Source: Verrucomicrobiota bacterium (GTDB lineage: Bacteria > Verrucomicrobiota > Verrucomicrobiia > Opitutales > Seribacteraceae). From it: a DNA stretch of 48,648 bases. The notes under the pieces are model-generated. The model did no database searches. It saw only the letters and a program-made list of their open reading frames with translations, and was not told the DNA's origin. Numbering within the stretch: the first letter of the stretch is position 1; each line of letters starts with the position of its first letter. Of this stretch, positions 41,078-48,648 are shown piece after piece. The position numbers were made by a program, and so were the translations under genes. The stretch is from the NCBI GenBank assembly GCA_028343845.1, contig JAOLZO010000018.1, forward strand, positions 1 through 48,648, written 5' to 3'.

Positions 41078-43678
41078 ATGAAGGTTTACCCTTTGGCTGT
41101 GACGTTTCTTTTGAGTTTTACCGCTGCTCTGGGGAAAGTCAGCGAGCTTCCCGAACAAGTGGACAACTTTCTCGGCACCTATTGCCTGGACTGCCATGAT
41201 GCGGACACGAGGAAAGGGGAAGTTAGCCTCGACCTTCTCGAGATCGATTGGACTGATCCCCACTCAGCCAAAACCTGGGGCAAGGTTTTTGAAGTTCTGC
41301 AAAGTGGGGAGATGCCCCCCGAAAAAAAGAAGCAACCTTCGGACAAGGAGGTTCATGGAATATCGAGCTGGCTGAGTCAGGTACTTCTTGAAAACGACAA
41401 ACCGGGCGGCACCGTCCTGCGACGCCTCGGCAAGGAGGAATACGAAAATTCCGTCTCCAGTCTCCTCAAAATCCCTTTCACCGTACCACGGAGTTTCCCC
41501 ACCGATCTCGTATCTCACGGCTTTGACAACCACGGAGAGGAGCTCGTACTTTCTCCGCCGCTCATGGCCCAATATCTTGAGATCGCCACAGCTGCGGCCG
41601 ATAGCGTTCTTCCTCCCCCGACAGGAAGGCGCAACGTCAAGAAGGATACGGTCGACATCCGGCCCGGTGAGTTCACCCTGAACTTTACCACTGGGCACAT
41701 CGTGGACGGCGTTTTGCGCATGGTCACTTCGAGCGATCCGCTGGCCCGCGGTTCGGTCTGGCCCAACCGCTTCGAAGCAAGAACGGCAGGCGTCTATCAA
41801 GTCAAGGTCGACCTCTCTTACTTCAAGCCGGTGGAAAACCACATCCCGGAGGTCCATCTGCTCTCTCGACGCTCCGACGGCAGCAACTTCGCCCGGGCCA
41901 GTGGACTAACCAAACTGGCTGAGTTCAAAGTACCAGAAGCGAAGGCCTCATCTTTCGTCGCCGAAGTCGAACTGCAACGCGGCGAGACCATCGTGATTCA
42001 TTATGAGAATGCCCCGCTTAGCAGTGACCAAGGCAAAGGTCGGTCCAAACATATCGGACGAATCTCAGAACAATTGCTCGACCTCTTCCGGGATGATCAC
42101 GAACTCGGAGCCGCCTGGATGAAAGCCGGTTACAAGCGCAGCGACCGGGGATGGAGCTGGTTGGAGAGAATCGAAGCGATCCGCGAAAAGGGAGGCTTGG
42201 ACGTCGAGGGCTTTGATCCCGAGAATCCTAAAGTAAAAAAGTTCGCTGAAGGGATGTCCCGCCAGGCGGTCAGTCTTGTCGAGACCATGTGCTGCTACCT
42301 ATTCGAAAAGGGTCCCGGTATCGACGTTCACCACATGTCCGTGACCGGGCCGATCCGACTCATCGAAGACGACGAAGAGATCGCCCGGCAAAAAATCACC
42401 GAACGATTCATGGGCAAGCGCCAAGACCGCAACGACCGCGAGTATGCCGCAGCGATTCTCAAGCCGCTCATCGATTCCGCCTTCCGCCGCCCCGCAACCG
42501 AAGAGCAGGTCGAGAAATACCTGCAAGTCGTTCTCCGGCACAAGGCAGAGGGGCATCGCTTCGAGGACGGCATCCATCTTGCGCTTCGAGCTTTGCTATG
42601 TTCACCCAACTTTCTTTACCGCGGTCATCGCCAAGGTCAGCTCGACGAGCATGACCTCGCAACAAGACTCTCCTTCTTTTTGACCAACTGCCCTCCCGAC
42701 GCTTCCCTGCAAAAAGCCGCCGCCTCAGGGAAGCTATCCAACCCCAAGGATCTCGAATTTCACACCCGTCGCCTGCTCAAACATACCCGCGTGAAGAATT
42801 TCCTCTCATCCTTCACCGGGCAATGGCTCGACCTTCGTTTGCTCCCCGAGATCATGCCCGACAGCCGTTTGCTCAATTGGAACGAGAAAGATCTGGCCGC
42901 CATCATCACGGAAACCGAACTTTTCGTAGCTGAAATCCTTCGGGAAAATCATCCGATCGAAACCTTTATTGATCCGGCTTTCACCTATCTGAACAAGCGA
43001 AACGCGAAGCTCTACGAAATCAAATTTCCAAACTCGGAAAAAATGAAACGAGTCGACCTCAAAAAGGGAGGACGCCATGGCGGAATCCTTGGTCAGGCCA
43101 GCGTGATGATGGCTACGGCCAACGGGGTCGATACCCAGCCCGTTTTGCGAGGAGTTTGGTTGCTCGAGAACGTCTTGGGCGATCCAGTCCCGGAACCGCC
43201 TCCCGACGTCCCTGCGGTGGAACCGGACACCATGGGGGCAAAGTCGATTCGGGAACTCTTGCAAAAGCACAACTCCGACGCCAGTTGCGCCGGTTGCCAT
43301 AAAAAGATCGATCCGCCCGGGTTCGCCCTCGAGAATTTCGATCCGGTCGGCCGTTGGCGCGACCACTATCCGGTCTACGAAAAAGTGGGAGACAAAGTCA
43401 TCCGCAAGGATGGCCTGCCCGTCGATGCGACCGGTACAATGAAGGACGGTACGATTCTCAACGACGTCACGGACCTCAAGCGCTACCTTGTCGAGAACGT
43501 TGATATTTTCGGGAATTGTCTCGCTGAGAAACTGCTTGTTTATGCCACCGGCCGCGATCTTGGTTTTGGTGACCGGCGGGAAGTGGAGAAAATCGTGAAA
43601 AAAGTACGACAAGACGGAAATGGATTTCAGGATCTGATCGTCGCGCTTGTTTTGAGCGAATCGTTTCGTACCAAATAA
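41078..43678 (+). CDS. DUF1592-family c-type cytochrome-like protein 4
   Basis: An 866-residue exported protein with a signal peptide (KVYPLAVTFLLSFTAALGKV) and haem motif CLDCH at 36-40 (CHDADTRKGEV). DUF1587 follows (LRRLGKEEYENSVSSLL), then a middle region with a beta-sandwich part (AGVYQVKVDLSYFKPVEN; GETIVIHYENAPL), DUF1595 (LIDSAFRRPATEEQVEKYLQ), DUF1592 (ATRLSFFLTNCPPDASLQ), DUF1588 (HGGILGQASVMMATANG, with CAGCH at 737-741) and DUF1585 (CLAEKLLVYATGRDLGF). It lies between two DUF1552 genes; the short 12-base gap upstream ties it to protein 4. Confidence 0.92.
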   Translation: MKVYPLAVTFLLSFTAALGKVSELPEQVDNFLGTYCLDCHDADTRKGEVSLDLLEIDWTDPHSAKTWGKVFEVLQSGEMPPEKKKQPSDKEVHGISSWLSQVLLENDKPGGTVLRRLGKEEYENSVSSLLKIPFTVPRSFPTDLVSHGFDNHGEELVLSPPLMAQYLEIATAAADSVLPPPTGRRNVKKDTVDIRPGEFTLNFTTGHIVDGVLRMVTSSDPLARGSVWPNRFEARTAGVYQVKVDLSYFKPVENHIPEVHLLSRRSDGSNFARASGLTKLAEFKVPEAKASSFVAEVELQRGETIVIHYENAPLSSDQGKGRSKHIGRISEQLLDLFRDDHELGAAWMKAGYKRSDRGWSWLERIEAIREKGGLDVEGFDPENPKVKKFAEGMSRQAVSLVETMCCYLFEKGPGIDVHHMSVTGPIRLIEDDEEIARQKITERFMGKRQDRNDREYAAAILKPLIDSAFRRPATEEQVEKYLQVVLRHKAEGHRFEDGIHLALRALLCSPNFLYRGHRQGQLDEHDLATRLSFFLTNCPPDASLQKAAASGKLSNPKDLEFHTRRLLKHTRVKNFLSSFTGQWLDLRLLPEIMPDSRLLNWNEKDLAAIITETELFVAEILRENHPIETFIDPAFTYLNKRNAKLYEIKFPNSEKMKRVDLKKGGRHGGILGQASVMMATANGVDTQPVLRGVWLLENVLGDPVPEPPPDVPAVEPDTMGAKSIRELLQKHNSDASCAGCHKKIDPPGFALENFDPVGRWRDHYPVYEKVGDKVIRKDGLPVDATGTMKDGTILNDVTDLKRYLVENVDIFGNCLAEKLLVYATGRDLGFGDRREVEKIVKKVRQDGNGFQDLIVALVLSESFRTK

Positions 43679-43728
43679 CCTCAGGAATGACTCCGTTCTG
43701 CAAATTTTTTGTAAGGAAACGTAAGCTA

Positions 43729-43743
43729 AAGACATTTGATATT
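43729..43743 (+). promoter_or_regulatory. Second copy of the 15-base motif AAGACATTTGATATT
   Basis: Identical over 15 bases to 39729-39743 and placed 29 bases before the start of DUF1552 protein 5. The flanks differ, so the motif is kept beyond general similarity of the two leader regions. It is a candidate regulatory site for pairs 4 and 5. Confidence 0.45.
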
Positions 43744-43772
43744 ACCAGCTCATCTTCTATTATTGATTTCCA

Positions 43773-45065
43773 ATGCATATGAACTTCAATCGACGAACCT
43801 TTCTACGCGGGACGGGTGCTCTCATCGCCCTACCCGCCCTCGAATCCATCGGTTTCCGCCGTTTTGCATCCGCGGCCACGAAAGCATCGGTTGCCATCCC
43901 CAAACGGGCGGTCTTCATGGGGATCGGCTTCGGAGTGACCAGGCAAACTTGGTATCCCGACCAAAAAGACACGGGTGCAAAGTACCAATTGTCCGAGGGC
44001 CTTAGCCCATTGGCCAGGCACAAGAAGGATTTTACCATCGTACAGGGATGTGCCAACAACTACTCCAATGAGGCCCATTGGGGCAGTACCTTTTGGCTGA
44101 CCGGGGCAAACCGTTATTCGGTCCCCGGACAAAATATGGCCAACAGCATATCTGCGGATCAGGTCGTCGCCGAGCAACTCGGCAAGGATACACGTTTTAC
44201 ATCGATTCAACTCGATAGCTCCGATGGAAACCAATCCGGTCATGGACCTGGTGAATCTCTGGCGTGGGACAAGCGCGGTAAACCGATTGCCGGATACAAT
44301 GACCCGCTGAAAACTTTTCATAAGCTTTTTTCCGCTGAAGATTTGCCCCTCGAGCAAAGACAGGCAGCCATTGATGAAAAGAGAAGCGTATTGGATGCGG
44401 TGTTGACCGAGGCAAACCGCGTTCAGCGTGGCCTGTCCAGAAACGACAACAATAAGTTGGACGAGTACTTTCAAGGTATACGGGACATTGAAACCCGTCT
44501 CGGCAAAGATGAAGACTGGTTGGATAAGCCAAAGCCCAAGGCACCTCTCGATGAACCACCTGTCGGGCTCAAGGGACGGGAAGAAATTGAGATGATGCAC
44601 AACCTGATTGTGGCCGCATTGCAAACCGACAGCACCCGGGCACTGACATACCGCATGCCCGGTCAATCCCTGCTCAGGAGTATGGATGTGAAGCATAGTT
44701 CTCACAATGTCAGTCACTACTCTCCAGGCGAAAGGATGGATGCATCCAAGGCCCGTGACCAAATGCACAGCACTCTGCTTGCCGGGTTCATGGACAAATT
44801 AAAAGCCACCAAAGAGGCGGATGGCACCAGTCTGTTTGATCATACCTCACTCGCGTTTGGATCGAATATCAGCAGTATTCACTATCTTGTTAATTGCCCG
44901 ACCATTCTTGCGGGAGGAGGGGCCAACCTCAAACTGGGCGAGCATATGGTTCTTCCCAAGGATACCCCGCTTTGCAATGTTTGGCTGACCATGCTGCAAG
45001 GAATGGGGATCGATGCCGAGCGCCATGGTGACAGTACCGGTATCATCAAAGAACTGCAGGCGTGA
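43773..45065 (+). CDS. DUF1552 (HXXSHH) family protein 5, with variant motif
   Basis: A 430-residue protein; starts at 43773 and 43779 are both possible and both keep the Tat leader (NFNRRTFLRGTGALIALPALE). The hallmark motif reads HNVSHY at 311-316: the last His is replaced by Tyr. LQTDSTRALTYRMPG precedes it. The usual His/Asn-rich NxHNNxxLP segment is replaced by SSIHYLVNCPTILAGGG, so this copy is the most changed of the five. Its TGA overlaps the GTG of the next gene (GTGA at 45062-45065). Confidence 0.9.
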   Translation: MHMNFNRRTFLRGTGALIALPALESIGFRRFASAATKASVAIPKRAVFMGIGFGVTRQTWYPDQKDTGAKYQLSEGLSPLARHKKDFTIVQGCANNYSNEAHWGSTFWLTGANRYSVPGQNMANSISADQVVAEQLGKDTRFTSIQLDSSDGNQSGHGPGESLAWDKRGKPIAGYNDPLKTFHKLFSAEDLPLEQRQAAIDEKRSVLDAVLTEANRVQRGLSRNDNNKLDEYFQGIRDIETRLGKDEDWLDKPKPKAPLDEPPVGLKGREEIEMMHNLIVAALQTDSTRALTYRMPGQSLLRSMDVKHSSHNVSHYSPGERMDASKARDQMHSTLLAGFMDKLKATKEADGTSLFDHTSLAFGSNISSIHYLVNCPTILAGGGANLKLGEHMVLPKDTPLCNVWLTMLQGMGIDAERHGDSTGIIKELQA

Positions 45066-48000
45066 GTAAAAAGCGACCTTTCTTTTTGGCCGGGTTTACT
45101 TTGGCCATCAACACTCTTTTCGGTGCAGAACCCAAGGCCATCGTGCCGGAAAAGCATCTCGATCTGCTTGATACCTACTGCATGGATTGTCATGATGCGG
45201 ATACGCAGAAAGGAAAGGTCAACCTGGAAGACTTGCCCTTGGAGGTCGACACTCTTCAGCATGCGGAACTTTGGCAAAAAGTTCTGGACGTGTTGAATTC
45301 TGGAGAAATGCCACCGGAAAAAAAGCGCCAACCCGAGAGCGTGGCCAAGGCGGACTTTCTGGAGGATCTGGCCAAGACCATGGTGCTTGCCCGTAAAAAA
45401 CTGTCCGACTCAGCTGGACAGATCACCATGCGCCGACTCAACCGGCGGGAGTATCAAAATACGATGAAGTCCCTGACCGGGGTTAGCCTGAACGTTGATT
45501 CCCTCCCTGCTGATGGCGGATCGGGAACCTTCGATACCGTGGGGGCTTCCCAATATATTTCCAGCGATCAATTCGAGCAGTACCTGGAACTGGGTCGGAC
45601 TGCGATTGATGAGGCTTTTGCCCGGCACGCGAGCCTAGATAAAAAGGTCCTGACTTTTCGGGTGGAACCGGAAAAAACGGTTAATGTGATGAGTGCGAAT
45701 TGGATGAAGCGACTTGAGGAAAACCATCAGCGTTACCTTGGCTGGAAGGCGGGTGTCGACAAGGCTGCCTTGGCTCCAGAGAATCAGCAAGCGCTCGAAC
45801 AGATTCGCAAGAAGTACAACCTCACTGATTTGACCACTAGTATAAGGCTCTATCAAAATGCAGATCTTCTTAAGGGTGTACCCGATGCAAAGAATTTTGG
45901 ATTTAAGGATTCCAATGATGCAGAGTTCTCTTTCCGGGGTGGTTATGACCGCATGTATGCCTACCAGAAACACTATGCCGAACTTCCCCTCAGCGACCGT
46001 GGCACTTACCTGAAGCTCGGTTGGGGATTTCAACGGATTGTTATCTCACCGCCTGCGGACAAGCTAGCCCCTGGAGAGTACAAACTCAGGATACGGGCCG
46101 GGTCAGTGATAGGTTCTGATCCTAACCGCCATTACATTCAGATCGGATACCCACAGAGAAACAATGATGTTCCGGCTGGCTTTGCCGGCAAGCCAATCAG
46201 CGGACACCAGGTAAACGGAACCACTGAGAATCCCGAAATTATTGAAACGATTGTCAAAATCGGATCGGGCAATCCCAATGAGTTTGCCATTCAGGAACGC
46301 CAGCCCGAAGACCGCGATACATACAGGAAGCAATTCTACCGCATTAAGAAGGAAAATGGTTATGGGTATCCCCCAGCCGTCTGGATAGACTGGGCTGAGC
46401 TCGAAGGCCCGATCAAAGATAAACAGATAATTGAGTCATCGATCAGTCGAGTTGAGCCCGAAAAAACAATCAATCCGGCTAATGAGAAAATCATCAAAAA
46501 AGCGGAAGCAGCACAGGACCGTTTTAAACAGTGGAAAAAAGGTGTGGATGAGGCAGCCAAGTCTCCTGAAAATCAGGCGATCATTGCTGAGATTCGAAAG
46601 AAGGATCGCCTGATTGATCACCCTAATCGCTTTTACATTTTTGCCGAGCATTTCAAGGATGTTCCCAATCCCAAAGATTTCGGGTTTTTAGATTTTCAAA
46701 AAGCGGCTGCATCCGATCCTTCGAGATCCAGAAACCTTGCCTTGCACAAACACTATGCGAGCCTGCCTCATCGTGATACCGGTACCTATCTTAAACTTAC
46801 CCACGGAACCGGACGGGTAATCGTTCCACGAAAAAAGAAGGACTTGCAACCGGGCAACTACGTCGTGCGGGTTCGGGTGGGTGCAGTCAAAGGAACCCCT
46901 GCATCGCGTCGATTTATTGAAGTTGGATACCCCCAGCGGGATATTGATTCAAGGGATTGGGGATTGAAAGGTAAACCCATCGGAGTGCGCCAGGTTACTG
47001 GAACGATTGAGGCGCCGCAGATCATTGAATTCCCCATTGAGTTGCGTCCGGGCATGCCCAAGGAATTTGCGGTGCAGGAAAAACAACTTAACACTGGAAA
47101 TTTAAAAGTGCTTTGGGACGACCATAACAGGCTCGTGAAGCAGAACGGGTACGGGCATCCCCCGGCAATCTGGGTCGATTGGGTGGAACTCGAAGGGCCT
47201 ATTGATCCGAATCGACCAAAGATATGGAAGCACCGCCGTGAAGTTGAGCATTACGCCACCGCCCAAGTTAAGAAAAAATACGAGAACTACTACAAAGCTG
47301 GATATGAAGCGGGCAAAGCATTTCTCAAGGACGGAATTGCAAGACCGGCAGTAGGAGTAAAGGACAAGGAAGAGGCCAACTTCCGCATTATTCGCTACGA
47401 GAGGGAAGCTCCTTCACAATTGCGCTACCTGAATGATCCCCTGACCAAGAGCGGTTCCTTGCTCGGCGTGTTCGACCGTAACGGAAATTTAAACAGTGAG
47501 GAAATTATTGAATTAAGCCTGGATCCTTCAGGAGCAAAGAAAAAGTCAAAGCCATTGCCTATGGGCAAATATCGCTTTCGTTTCCGCATGGGGTCCGTCG
47601 AGGGCACTTCTCCGGACCGTCATTTTGCGGTGTTGGGGGCGGTAAATCAAGGAGTAGATCGGAATGTGGGTGGTGATGGCTTCAGCTTGTTGGAAACTTT
47701 TCAAATTACCGGAACTACCAATGCCCCGCAGATTTTCGAAGCCACCGTCGAATTGACCCTCAATGGTTCACGCAAGTTTTCTCTTCGCGAGAAGAGCAAC
47801 CTCAAGGCAGACACCTTGCGGGGCAAGAGGGAGATATACAAAAACGGCATGGCCGCGCCACCGGCTCTCTGGGTTGACTGGGTGGAGTGGGAAGGTCCTT
47901 TGCAGGATGCCGCTCAGGAAGGCGAGCTGGTTAGCATTTTGCAAAACAACCTGCAAGGATCCGTGGGTACGGAAGAGAAAAGAGCCCGGGCCATTTTTAA

Positions 48001-48648
48001 GCGCTTTTGCGTGGAAGCCTTTCGCCAGATTGATCCGGACCCCATGTTTATCGATCAATTGGTCGGTTTATATAATAAAAGGGTGACCGCTGGTGATTCT
48101 TTCGACGTGGCTATCCGTACGCCTCTCAGTGTCATCCTTGCCTCCCCCGGTTTTCTTTATCTCGATGAGCCGAATATTGAGGGATCCAAGCGTCCGCTCA
48201 ATGACCGGGAATTAGCGGTTCGCCTCGCTTATTTCCTTTGGAGTTCTCCCCCGGATGCTCGGCTCTTTGCATTGGCCAAGAAGAATGAACTGAGTAAGCC
48301 CGCCACTCTGCGTGCGGAAGTGGACCGCATGATTGCCGACCCCAGATCCGAGGAATTCGTGGCCGGATTTGTCCACCAGTGGTTGCATATGGAGAGGTTG
48401 GACTTCTTTCAGTTTGATACCAAATTGCACCGTGAGTTTGACGAGAGTGTTCGGGCTTCTGCCCGGAAGGAAGTATACGAATCATTTGCCCTTTTGTTGC
48501 GTGATCAGGAGGGTGGACGTCTTGGGAAATTGTTGAAGAGTGATTACGTTATGATCAATGGCCTGCTCGGTACCTATTATGGAATTGATGGAGTAAATGG
48601 TGATCATTTCCGCAAGGTTTCCTTACCCCCTGATTCTCCTAGAGGAGG
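45062..48648 (+). CDS. DUF1592-family c-type cytochrome-like protein 5, with triplicated insert (3' end outside the window)
   Basis: At least 1195 residues; the gene runs off the window. The start is a GTG at 45062 that overlaps the DUF1552 stop. A signal peptide (RPFFLAGFTLAINTLFGAE) precedes haem motif CMDCH at 40-44, then DUF1587 (MRRLNRREYQNTMKSLTG). Three copies of a beta-rich module follow at residues 200-450, 463-713 and 725-946. DUF1595 comes next (RFCVEAFRQIDPDPMFI, ILASPGFLYL), then DUF1592 (AVRLAYFLWSSPPDARLFAL), and the window ends at the start of DUF1588 (SPRGG). The module seems to be the normal middle domain of large DUF1592 proteins, here present three times. No stop or frameshift was met in the visible frame. 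Confidence 0.9.
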   Translation, partial: MSKKRPFFLAGFTLAINTLFGAEPKAIVPEKHLDLLDTYCMDCHDADTQKGKVNLEDLPLEVDTLQHAELWQKVLDVLNSGEMPPEKKRQPESVAKADFLEDLAKTMVLARKKLSDSAGQITMRRLNRREYQNTMKSLTGVSLNVDSLPADGGSGTFDTVGASQYISSDQFEQYLELGRTAIDEAFARHASLDKKVLTFRVEPEKTVNVMSANWMKRLEENHQRYLGWKAGVDKAALAPENQQALEQIRKKYNLTDLTTSIRLYQNADLLKGVPDAKNFGFKDSNDAEFSFRGGYDRMYAYQKHYAELPLSDRGTYLKLGWGFQRIVISPPADKLAPGEYKLRIRAGSVIGSDPNRHYIQIGYPQRNNDVPAGFAGKPISGHQVNGTTENPEIIETIVKIGSGNPNEFAIQERQPEDRDTYRKQFYRIKKENGYGYPPAVWIDWAELEGPIKDKQIIESSISRVEPEKTINPANEKIIKKAEAAQDRFKQWKKGVDEAAKSPENQAIIAEIRKKDRLIDHPNRFYIFAEHFKDVPNPKDFGFLDFQKAAASDPSRSRNLALHKHYASLPHRDTGTYLKLTHGTGRVIVPRKKKDLQPGNYVVRVRVGAVKGTPASRRFIEVGYPQRDIDSRDWGLKGKPIGVRQVTGTIEAPQIIEFPIELRPGMPKEFAVQEKQLNTGNLKVLWDDHNRLVKQNGYGHPPAIWVDWVELEGPIDPNRPKIWKHRREVEHYATAQVKKKYENYYKAGYEAGKAFLKDGIARPAVGVKDKEEANFRIIRYEREAPSQLRYLNDPLTKSGSLLGVFDRNGNLNSEEIIELSLDPSGAKKKSKPLPMGKYRFRFRMGSVEGTSPDRHFAVLGAVNQGVDRNVGGDGFSLLETFQITGTTNAPQIFEATVELTLNGSRKFSLREKSNLKADTLRGKREIYKNGMAAPPALWVDWVEWEGPLQDAAQEGELVSILQNNLQGSVGTEEKRARAIFKRFCVEAFRQIDPDPMFIDQLVGLYNKRVTAGDSFDVAIRTPLSVILASPGFLYLDEPNIEGSKRPLNDRELAVRLAYFLWSSPPDARLFALAKKNELSKPATLRAEVDRMIADPRSEEFVAGFVHQWLHMERLDFFQFDTKLHREFDESVRASARKEVYESFALLLRDQEGGRLGKLLKSDYVMINGLLGTYYGIDGVNGDHFRKVSLPPDSPRG
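45659..46411 (+). repeat. Module repeat 1 in DUF1592 protein 5
   Basis: 251 codons beginning RVEPEKTVN and ending WIDWAELEGP. Landmarks are GVDKAALAPENQQ, KHYAELPLSDRGTYLKL, APGEYKLRIRAGSV and IQIGYPQR. Exactly the same length as repeat 2. Confidence 0.8.
46448..47200 (+). repeat. Module repeat 2 in DUF1592 protein 5
   Basis: 251 codons beginning RVEPEKTIN and ending WVDWVELEGP. Landmarks match repeat 1 in order: GVDEAAKSPENQA, KHYASLPHRDTGTYLKL, QPGNYVVRVRVGAV, IEVGYPQR. Confidence 0.8.
47234..47899 (+). repeat. Module repeat 3 in DUF1592 protein 5 (shorter, diverged)
   Basis: 222 codons ending WVDWVEWEGP. The RVEPEK opening and the KHYA segment are lost, but PMGKYRFRFRMGSVEGTSPDRHF and the ETFQITGTTNAPQIFE part align with the second half of repeats 1 and 2. 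Confidence 0.7.

Noticed and set aside
43830-44768. Minus-strand ORF of 312 codons
   Set aside because: Long, but antisense to DUF1552 protein 5 with no signal or domain; the plus-strand frame has the Tat leader and motif.
1-48648. CRISPR array, tRNA, rRNA, insertion sequence or phage genes
   Set aside because: No regularly spaced repeats, transposase or integrase motifs, or recognisable tRNA/rRNA stretches were found on reading either strand.

Overview
The window looks like a piece of a polysaccharide-degrading Planctomycetota or Verrucomicrobiota genome, with a slight preference for Verrucomicrobiota. The case rests on five copies of the PSCyt1-DUF1587-DUF1595-DUF1592-DUF1588-DUF1585 protein, each next to a DUF1552 (HXXSHH) protein, together with secreted sulfatases, DUF1080 proteins, a ThuA protein and a SASA-type esterase. 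I see no tRNA, rRNA, CRISPR array, insertion sequence or phage gene. Most starts have no obvious Shine-Dalgarno sequence, and many genes overlap by four bases (ATGA or GTGA).

Layout. 1-5396: the end of a pectate lyase gene runs by stop/start overlap into DUF1592 protein 1 and then DUF1552 protein 1. 5444-8088: a small secreted protein, a sulfatase with a C-terminal EF-hand pair, and a doubtful truncated ORF. 8047-12563 (minus strand): a four-gene operon of lipoprotein, LolD-like ATPase, FtsX-like permease and DUF3299 lipoprotein, in an order that recalls the zinc-linked zrgABCD genes of Vibrio. 12616-14810: a divergent pair of a FAD oxidoreductase with a cysteine-rich tail and an ACR3/BASS-type transporter. 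14980-17539: ThuA protein, a ThuA-like gene remnant, a DUF1080 protein and a SASA esterase.

17737-24784 is the second cassette: DUF1592 protein 2, DUF1552 protein 2, and two exported enolase-superfamily proteins, the first with a degenerate active site. 24807-31980 holds a small lipoprotein, two sulfatases, a 911-residue secreted protein of unknown family, a DUF1080 protein and a small FmdB-like cysteine protein. 32146-48648 is one long plus-strand run: a small secreted protein, DUF1592/DUF1552 pair 3, a 938-residue protein with two sulfatase domains, then pairs 4 and 5 in the opposite internal order (DUF1552 first). The last DUF1592 gene runs off the window.

How the genes fit together (inference). 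Each DUF1592/DUF1552 pair has an exported partner beside it: pectate lyase for pair 1, sugar-acid dehydratase-like enzymes for pair 2, a double sulfatase for pair 3. The DUF1592 proteins share their N- and C-terminal halves but carry different carbohydrate-binding-like inserts (F5/8 type C-like, golvesin-like, a triplicated module). This suggests modular periplasmic c-type-cytochrome cassettes, each tuned to one substrate within a larger programme for degrading acidic and sulfated plant or algal glycans. The biochemical role of DUF1592/DUF1552 is not established, so the shared role is a hypothesis.
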